In this document: piece by piece, positions 57,335-64,000 of the stretch | Layout: every line of letters begins with the position of its first letter | Position numbering within the stretch: the stretch's first letter is position 1 | Source: Pelobates cultripes | Taxonomy: Eukaryota; Chordata; Amphibia; Anura; Pelobatidae | Reading direction: 5' to 3' | DNA: 64,000 bases | NCBI GenBank assembly: GCA_933207985.1 | Contig: OW240921.1 | Location: 96,945,326-97,009,325 of the forward strand | The notes under the pieces: model-generated | The model's input: only the letters and a program-made list of their open reading frames with translations | What the model was told of the DNA's origin: nothing | The model's database searches: none | Program-made: the position numbers and the translations under genes

Positions 57335-57816
57335 AGGAACACTATAGTGTCAGGAATACATGTTTGCACTCCTGACACTATAGTGCTGGAGTGGCTGTTA
57401 AGTAACCGTCCCCCTCAGACCGCATAGAAAAGGTGTTTTTACTTACCTTTTCTCCCATGCTGCACAGGGCTCGCAGTGACTGGCCCTGCCTACATGGCTA
57501 AGATAATCAATTTTGATAATCTCAGCCATAGAAAACATTGGGTGGCTATTGCGCATGCACGGCAAAATGGTGTGCTGCGCCTTTTCGACATATCCTCAAT
57601 GCATCTCTATGGGGAACATTCAGTGTCTCCATTCAAAACGTGGAGATGCTGAAAGTAGGTTTGAAAGCACCTCTAGTGGCCATCTGACTTACTGCCTATA
57701 GAGGTGTTACTAGGCAGCAATGTAAACACTGCCTTTTCTCTGAAAAGCACAGTTTACATTGAAAAGCTTGTAGGGACCAGCTATTGACATTAGAACCACT
57801 ACATTAAACTGCAGTG
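57335..57816. mobile_element. TTAA-type foldback element, left part
   Basis: TTAA at 57331-57334, then AGGAACACTATAG and the subterminal hairpin gtgtcaggaatacatgtttgcactcctgacac. Near its right end (57790-57816) is the family hairpin (aaccactacattaaactgcagtggtac), where the hAT-like element inserted. The far end beyond 59210 is not clear. Confidence 0.65.
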
Positions 57817-57907
57817 GTACCACTCAGGGCCGCCATCAGGGGGTGACAACCGTGACCTGGGCCCCACTTTCTTTCTCTGCACACATAGATAGCGAATATC
57901 GCTATCT

Positions 57908-58120
57908 ATGTGTGCAGCCGCGGGCCCCCGGCTCCCTGTTACCGCAGAGGGGGCCCAGGCAGCACACAGCTTCTCATCTCTTCTCTCTTCTATTAACTCT
58001 CGCGAGACCCGCGGAGCGTTGCCATGGTAACGGGTCTCGCGAGAGTTATTAGAAGAGAGGAGGAGAAGCTGTGTGCTGCCTGGGCCCCCTCTGCGGTAAC
58101 AGGGAGCCGGGGGGCCCCCC
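57908..58120. repeat. GC-rich palindrome with ~100-bp arms
   Basis: gggcccccggctccctgtta... on the left is complementary to ...taacagggagccggggggcc on the right. The centre, cgcgagacccgcggagcgttgccatggtaacgggtctcgcg, carries CpG-rich arms. Confidence 0.9.
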
Positions 58121-58254
58121 AATCGGACCACCACGGATGGAATCTCCCCCCTCCCTGGACACAGGTAAGCAGGGAGGGGGGAATAACATTTAATTAATTT
58201 AATAGAAAATTAATGTTAAAATGCCCCTTCCTCCCCCTCCACACCAGATCACAC

Positions 58255-59090
58255 ATTTACACACACACACTGCATACACTAACACAACACACACTGCATA
58301 CACTAACAAAACACACACACACTGCATACACTAACACAACACACACACACACACACTGCATACACTAACACACAACACACACTGCATACACTAACACAAC
58401 ACACACACACACTGCATACACTAACACAACACGCACTCTGCATCTGCTACACTAACACACACTCTGCATCCGCTACACACTAACACACTCTCTGCATTCA
58501 CTACACATTGACACACACTCTGCATTCACTACACATTAACACACCCTCTGCATTTACTGCACTAACACACACACACTACATTCATTACACTGACACACTC
58601 TGCATCCGCTACACACTAACACACACTCTGCATTCACTAAACGATGCACACACTATGGATTCACTATACTGACACACACTCTGCATTCACTACACTAACA
58701 TACACTCTGCATTAACTGTACACACAGCATCCACTTCACAAACATCCTGTATTCACAGTACACACACTACATCCACCACAAATTGAAACACTCTGCATTC
58801 ACTATACACAGACACTGTGTCTAATACACACTACATCCACTACAGACACTGCATCCAGTAAACACATTTCATCTAGTACATACAAACACTACATCCACTA
58901 CACAAACACACACTACATCACTGTACACACACTACATCCACTACTCAAATACACTCTGTGTTCACTATACACACTGCATCCGCTACACAAACACACACTC
59001 TGCATTCACTGCACAAACAGTATCTAATACACACAAACACTACATCCATTACACACATTCTAATCCACTTCCACTATACACACCACATTC
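58255..59090 (+). repeat. CACACTGCATACACTAA-type minisatellite
   Basis: Many irregular copies of ACACACTGCATACACTAACA and later ACACTCTGCATTCACTACAC variants. Confidence 0.93.
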
Positions 59091-59209
59091 AGTCCTGCAT
59101 CATTGTGAGCGGACTAGGTAGGGCATGGGCGGGCACCGGGGGGTGGGGGAGCCAGACCATGTGCTTTGTCATGGGCCCCAAAATTTCTGATGGCAGCCCT
59201 GGTACCACT

Positions 59210-59496
59210 ACTACCATAGAAAATGCATTGTTGGAATTCTACAGACTGTCTTGCTCTCTCTAAGGGAATTACGTTCACATACATCGGAACAGATGGATAC
59301 ACATTCCATATTTACTGCAAAGCAAGAGTGAGGTGCACCATTCATTTGTAGTTTTCTCTTGCCAAGACGGAAAGACCCTGACTTTATTAATTTGCACTAA
59401 CATACTGCACGCCAATATTAATTTCCAGTAATAGTGCTTACAGCCAATCTGTCACAGTTTCCGTTTCAAATTATACATTTTGATGTATCCACAGAT
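59210..59496. other. Flank between two insertions
   Basis: No feature recognised apart from the likely remnant of the TTAA element host. Confidence 0.45.
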
Positions 59497-59511
59497 ACTG
59501 AATTCTTTCTT

Positions 59512-61067
59512 TTTTTTATTTTTTTATTTTTTTTTATTTTACTTTGTGCAGGGAATAACAATACGTTTGTCAATGCCACAACAGCATATTTAAAAGATAA
59601 AAACACAGTAGTTGTACATTTCTGGCATGAGAGTATCGACACAATTTTGAACTGTTATGCTATGAACAAGCTATCATGTTAGCGATGTCTTTCTAGGTAG
59701 ATTGCTGTAGGAGAATCATTAGGCTATATAGCAGGGGTTCCAGCATTAGGTAACAGTATGATTAGTTATGAGAAAGATTAACAATATACGCGTACCATTA
59801 GTATGGCTGACAGCAAGTCATCGCTTATATATTAAAGCCGCTAAACAAGCCACTGATGCATAGGAAGTGAGGTGTCTTAACGATAAAGTGATAAACTGCG
59901 AGATGTGTATGTAAAAGAAAAATTTAGCAAGTGATCATCATGTGTGTGGTACCCGCCAGTTAGGATTGCATGGTATAGGATGGTACTAAGGTAGTGTCCA
60001 TTGATAACATTGGGGGCTCAGAGGTTAGGTGCTTAGTCCAATGCAGGGGCAGAGTATGCCATGCTTAGATTTATGTCCATGGATGTCAGCTCATTTCACG
60101 TGTCCGCCAGGTTAAGTGTGTTCTGCAGGGTTGTCTATGTCAGCGTCATTATTGGAGCTGGCCGGCAGGCGGTCCAGGTCTTTTCACCTGCTCATCCGAT
60201 GCCCAGTCTGTGGAGGGGAGTGTAGTCGCATTGCCGCGGACTTGTGTCCTGTGATGTAGTGCTTTTCGGTAGGGTGTGAGGTTGTGCCTCGTGCGGATAC
60301 TTCGTGGTGTTTCGCCATGTCGCTGAGCAGTTAGTGGGTCTCGTGGGCTCAGTGGTCTCGCTCCGATGGGTGTGAGGCCAAGTGTCAGCGTGCGAATGGG
60401 ATGCCGCCGTTTCCCGCCTGTGTGCTCCCTGACTCTGTCTCTGACTGGAAGCCATCATGTGGGCTCGTGGTAGGTATCTGCCCAGGTGGCGCCGGGTTGC
60501 TGGTCGGATCCATGCAGCCATTGACCTCATGGTTAGGTGGAGGGACCGCCCTTTAATATGGAGCTTTGTCCATAAGCTGTTGCTTAGCCTGGCAAAGAAC
60601 TCCAGGGTGTGCTTGGGTGACTTAGCGAGGGTGCATCTTGGCACAGGGCGCTGCTGTGTCGCCATCTTGATTGGGTCCCCACCATCCCGTTGGGATGTAG
60701 GTTTAGTCGCTTGTATAGGTCGCTTTATGGGGGTAATCGTCCCCAGCGAGGACCGGGATGACCCCCGCCGGTCCTGGGGGGGGGTAGCAGGGCTGTATTT
60801 AATGCTCGCTTGTGAGCGGGTCTCGCGCTCAGAGGTTGGCCGTCTCCTCCAGGCCCCAGGCTCAGCTCCAATATAGGCCGCATGGCCGGTTTGTGTGCCC
60901 GTAGTGCATAGTGGTGCATGGCGGGCATCGTTCGTCCTGCACTGATTTTTGGGCCCCGTGTGTTGCTGGCATGGGTAGTTTGGTCAGGATTGTCGGTTGT
61001 TTGCCCGCCGTGGACAGAGCTCTCAGAGAGCACATCCGGCCATCTTGGCTGTCAGGCCCCGTCCCCA
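59512..61067 (-). mobile_element. Retroposed insertion, GC-rich 5' end, L1-mobilised candidate
   Basis: Flanked by actgaattctttctt at 59497-59511 and 61068-61082. The left end is a T-rich run (poly-A tail on the minus strand, 59512-59540) with AATAAA-like signals. The right 900 bp is GC-rich, like an L1-type 5' UTR, with AAGATGGCC just inside the 5' end (61041-61050, minus) and CAAGATGGCGA at about 60660-60670, both resembling YY1 sites known from mammalian L1 promoters. No RT domain is visible, so it is an internally shortened or non-autonomous element, or a processed transcript. Confidence 0.65.
60192..60665 (-). CDS. Unknown 157-residue frame in the GC-rich retroposon
   Basis: Open frame on the coding strand of the insertion, starting with ATG directly after AAG in an AAGATGGC context (60663-60665) and ending 60192. 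Rich in Thr, Arg, Ser, His and Pro, with no domain I recognise. Position near the 5' end resembles the place of an L1 ORF1, but there is no coiled coil or RNA-binding motif. It may be a chance frame in GC-rich DNA. I would not treat it as a gene without evidence of expression or conservation. Confidence 0.2.
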   Translation of the reverse strand: MATQQRPVPRCTLAKSPKHTLEFFARLSNSLWTKLHIKGRSLHLTMRSMAAWIRPATRRHLGRYLPRAHMMASSQRQSQGAHRRETAASHSHADTWPHTHRSETTEPTRPTNCSATWRNTTKYPHEAQPHTLPKSTTSQDTSPRQCDYTPLHRLGIG

Positions 61068-61082
61068 CTGAATTCTTTCTTT

Positions 61083-61918
61083 GATAGTTTATTGTTACCT
61101 AGATTTCTATTTGGGCGTTTGTATTCAGGGGAAGCATAGGACAGAGTAACATACTGCCTAATGCATTTCACCAACGTTTTTATTGCTATACTGTTTTGCA
61201 GTGAAAATTAAGGATCAACTGAAATATTAAAGATATGTAGCAACGTTTTTATATCAATCGATCAAGATAAAAATATTTGTTTGAAAAATTAGAATATGTG
61301 GTATCTAAACAATAAAAATACAAAGAAACTAACGTCCTCATGGTCTACGCGTTTTGTATGCTTAATATTTTTTCATGACAAAGTTCTACATGAATGACAC
61401 ATGTACACTGTAAATACACAAGGTATGATTGTACCTACTTTGTCTCTTTGTCTCTGTATATCACTTGACTGTGTTGGAAATCCAGTGAAATCCCCACCCA
61501 ATCAAAATTAGTATTTCATAAAGATTCGATCTTAATAAAATACTTTATTTTTTTTGTGGGTTGGGGAAAATTAAAATTAAAGCAGTTGATTGCTTTTTTT
61601 GATATGCTGAATAAAATTATATGATGAATAAAGTTATTATTATATAAAATTATACACATATACAACTGCCAATATAGATTCTGTTTGGTAGAACGCATTG
61701 TGCGTTAGCCATGTTTAGAGTCCACTCTGCTCCTGCAGCTACTATGACTGCATAGTTGGCGTCAGAAAAATTGGTGAAAACAATTGTGTTTCCTCATTGT
61801 TCTAAAATGGGATTAATGTAAAGAAGTGCAACATTATGTCATTATATTTAATGCTAGAAACCATTTAGGGATTAGATTCCCACTGACTTGGAACCATCAC
61901 ATAGTCCAGTCTGTTTAA
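61083..61918. other. Unassigned AT-rich DNA
   Basis: No gene recognised. Confidence 0.5.
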
Positions 61919-62311
61919 CCTCAGGGTCCCACTCCCGCCAGGCTCTAGGGTGAGGAAGGGGTTAAACTTACATCTTTCTCCAGCACCGGGCGGGTAGCTC
62001 TCCTGCGCTCTCCTCCCTCTTCTTCCGTCACCGGCTGAATGCGCATGCGCGGCAAGAGCCGCGCCCGCATTCAGCCAGTCCATAGGAAAGCTTTCTGAAT
62101 GTTTTCCTATGGACGCTGGTGTCTTCTCACTGTGAAAATCACAGTGAAAAGCGCGGAAGCCCTCTAGCGGCTGTCAATGAGACAGACACGAGAGGCTGGA
62201 TTAACCCTACTATAACTTCTATGTTTACAGAAAAAAGGGTTAATCCTAGCTAGACCTGGCACCCAGGCTACTTCATTAAGCTGAAGTGGTCTGGGTGCCT
62301 ATAGTGGTCCT
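61919..62311. mobile_element. TTAA-type foldback element, truncated at left
   Basis: Reverse copy of the 2592-3085 family: the shared blocks are ggctgaatgcgcatgcgcgg, cataggaaagc, cactgtgaaaatcacagtg and the terminal hairpin ending gtgcctatagtggtcct before TTAA (62312-62315). The other end lacks the expected hairpin. Confidence 0.75.
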
Positions 62312-62315
62312 TTAA

Positions 62316-63740
62316 GGCAAACTGAAAATAAAGAGATTATGTAATAATCGAAGAGATGTGGAGGAATGTAATGGTAAAAACTCCAGTGATAGAAGCTTGG
62401 TTTTCCAGCACAATTTGCATCTAATTGACGTTTGCTGCATTGAACATTGTATCATTTTAGATGACAGCAACTGTGAATGTATGTAGCAGTCCGTGACTGC
62501 ACCCTTGACTATTCAATTGATGGAACTACTGTTAAGATACAGAGGTTAATATGTTTTACTGTTCTCTGCGCAAAGCATTTGGGGTTTATTAAGAGACCTT
62601 AGTTTTGTTAATGACTTAAGCTCTAATGGACAAGATAGCGTAGAGGAAGATAAAGACATGACAAATTTGATCTGGAACATCTATTATCTGATTCTGTTGA
62701 ATCTATTTCACAATGTATTTGTCTGTTACACAGACATACATGCTCACAGATTATATCTATGTGCATCCAGAACAATCACATTTCTTTTTACAAACTGTTA
62801 ATTGCTTGCTATCGGCTTCTTTGGAAATCTGAAAAAAGTTGTACAGTTCTATTTTTAATAGCAATTATTAAATATATTAAATCAATTAGGTCTGAAGTAT
62901 TAATATATAAGAATGATTTTTCTGGTATTTTATAATTTTGTGTATACACACATTAATGTGTTTGCTATGGTTTTATAAATTAATTGCCTCGTATTTCCTT
63001 CAATGTCATATTCTGAAAAGAAAAAAAAGATGCAAAAGTAGAAAGGCAATTTCATGTAGTAAAACACAAACTAAGATATGACATTTGCTAAAATAGCAGG
63101 TGATCAATTGCACAAAACAAAAGTTACAAATGTGATCTTATAATGTCTCTGACATAGGCCTGATCTAAAATTTTTGGATACACTTTTTTTTTAAAATGAT
63201 TTAACATTTTTCAAAATATTTAAATATACTATACGTATATATAACATTATATAACAATATATAGAAAAGAATTATACTAAAATATTTTATAAAATATTTT
63301 GTCATTTGAAAAGTTTATACAGCAACGTTAAATCATTTGAAAAGCATACCAAAAAATTTTAAATCAACGTCATAATTTGCATTGGGAAGCATGCTAAGTT
63401 GTCCGCTATAGAACATTTATTTCAATTAAAATTGATTCAATCATACTGTTAGTATTATTTTGCTAACAAAATGTAATTCAGGCACAGTTGGAAACAGCCA
63501 TTATTGAACAGATCTCCACTGCTTTTTGTTTTGTAGGCAAGTAGACTTGAAGATTTGGATTGGACAACTGAGACATTTTAAAAATCTGAACCATATCAAT
63601 TCAGAAGCAAATGTTCACTGTGCACAAGTCTAGTAGACTCTGCTAATTAACACCAACTTTGAATCACGAATATACAAATTAAGAGATTTGTTTTGTTGTT
63701 AAACTAAAAAGCAAAAGATAAAACGAGTACAGCATGTAGA
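62316..63740. other. Unassigned AT-rich DNA
   Basis: No gene recognised. An AT-rich part at 63180-63330 is low-complexity. Confidence 0.5.
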
Positions 63741-63744
63741 TTAA

Positions 63745-64000
63745 AGGGATCCCATAGTGCCAGGAAAGCAAAGCTGTTTTTCCTGGCACTATAGGGTTAA
63801 TAGGTCCCCACCTCCCCTGGGGCCCCCTCCCACAGGGCTGAAGGGGCTAAAACCCCATCAGCCACTTACCTGAATCCAGCAGCGATGTCCCTTGGCACTG
63901 GTTCACGCTCTGCCAATGCTCCTCCCCTGCCGACATCAGCCACCGGGGGAGACCTAATGTGCATGCGCGCAATGGCCGCTTACGCAATAGAGCTCCCCAA
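63745..64000. mobile_element. TTAA-type foldback element, cut by the window end
   Basis: TTAA at 63741-63744, then AGGGATCCCATAG and the subterminal hairpin agtgccaggaaagc...tttttcctggcact, then GC-rich body (cagccaccgggggaga, gtgcatgcgcgc) as in 2592-3085. The right end is outside the window. Confidence 0.7.

Larger units (their letters stand above)
57825..59201. mobile_element. hAT-like non-autonomous element, complete
   Basis: Starts CAGGGCCGCCATCAG and ends CTGATGGCAGCCCTG, inverted repeats with one mismatch, flanked by exact 8-bp copies of gtaccact (57817-57824 and 59202-59209). Internally: a small hairpin (tagatagcgaatatcgctatct), a large GC-rich palindrome and a CA-rich minisatellite. 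No transposase. Same design as 2348-5294. Confidence 0.88.

Noticed and set aside
57799..58134. 111-residue minus frame and 69-residue plus frame
   Set aside because: Both cross the GC-rich palindrome of the hAT-like element; no domain.
60457..60876. 139-residue plus frame in the GC-rich insertion
   Set aside because: Antisense to the retroposon. GC-rich DNA leaves chance frames open on both strands.

Overview
This window looks like a gene-poor, repeat-rich stretch of a vertebrate nuclear genome, most probably from an anuran amphibian (frog or toad). The evidence is its mix of repeats: a tyrosine-recombinase (Ngaro/DIRS-type) retrotransposon carrying an SGNH-hydrolase, a Ty3/gypsy element with integrase ahead of reverse transcriptase, CR1/L2-like and L1-like LINEs, a Tc1/mariner copy, and many short TTAA-flanked foldback elements. 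Family names rest on motifs and general knowledge of amphibian repeats. I cannot name the species. I found no convincing host protein-coding gene, tRNA or rRNA gene. Nearly every coding-like stretch is a transposon protein or its remains.

Layout. 1-1895: 3' part of an Ngaro-type element (end of the tyrosine recombinase, a frameshifted SGNH hydrolase, 435-bp direct repeats). 1896-5381: a three-level nest, a TTAA element split by a hAT-like element (2348-5294) that itself contains another TTAA element, a polypyrimidine minisatellite and a large palindrome. 7307-13446: a complete but decayed Ty3/gypsy element on the minus strand, with both LTRs and a 5-bp target duplication. 13570-14640: minisatellite-rich repeat. 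18639-19428: a ~98-bp satellite, 8 units. 21877-22790 and 32790-33893: probable solo LTRs. 25040-26360: a second, older Ngaro relic. 27330-29350: an L1 relic. 34245-35631: a Penelope-like candidate holding a long inverted repeat and a hammerhead-like core. 38231-38583: a small insertion with a near-complete hammerhead ribozyme. 39775-40560: CR1/L2-like LINE. 41246-42990: Tc1/mariner relic with two later insertions. 43955-45998: a 2-kb CCCCTT-ended TTAA element nested in another TTAA element. 53297-55055: a LINE tail split by a 5'-truncated L1 with a 14-bp target duplication. 57825-59201: a hAT-like element with an 8-bp target duplication. 59512-61067: a GC-rich retroposed insertion with a 15-bp duplication. 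61919-62311 and 63745-64000: more TTAA elements.

The repeats do not work together as a pathway. They record successive insertions, and because many target duplications survive, their relative order can be read. The most interesting points are the hammerhead ribozyme and its weaker relatives, the Ngaro element with its split direct repeats and hydrolase, the unusual gypsy domain order, and the precisely readable TTAA nests.
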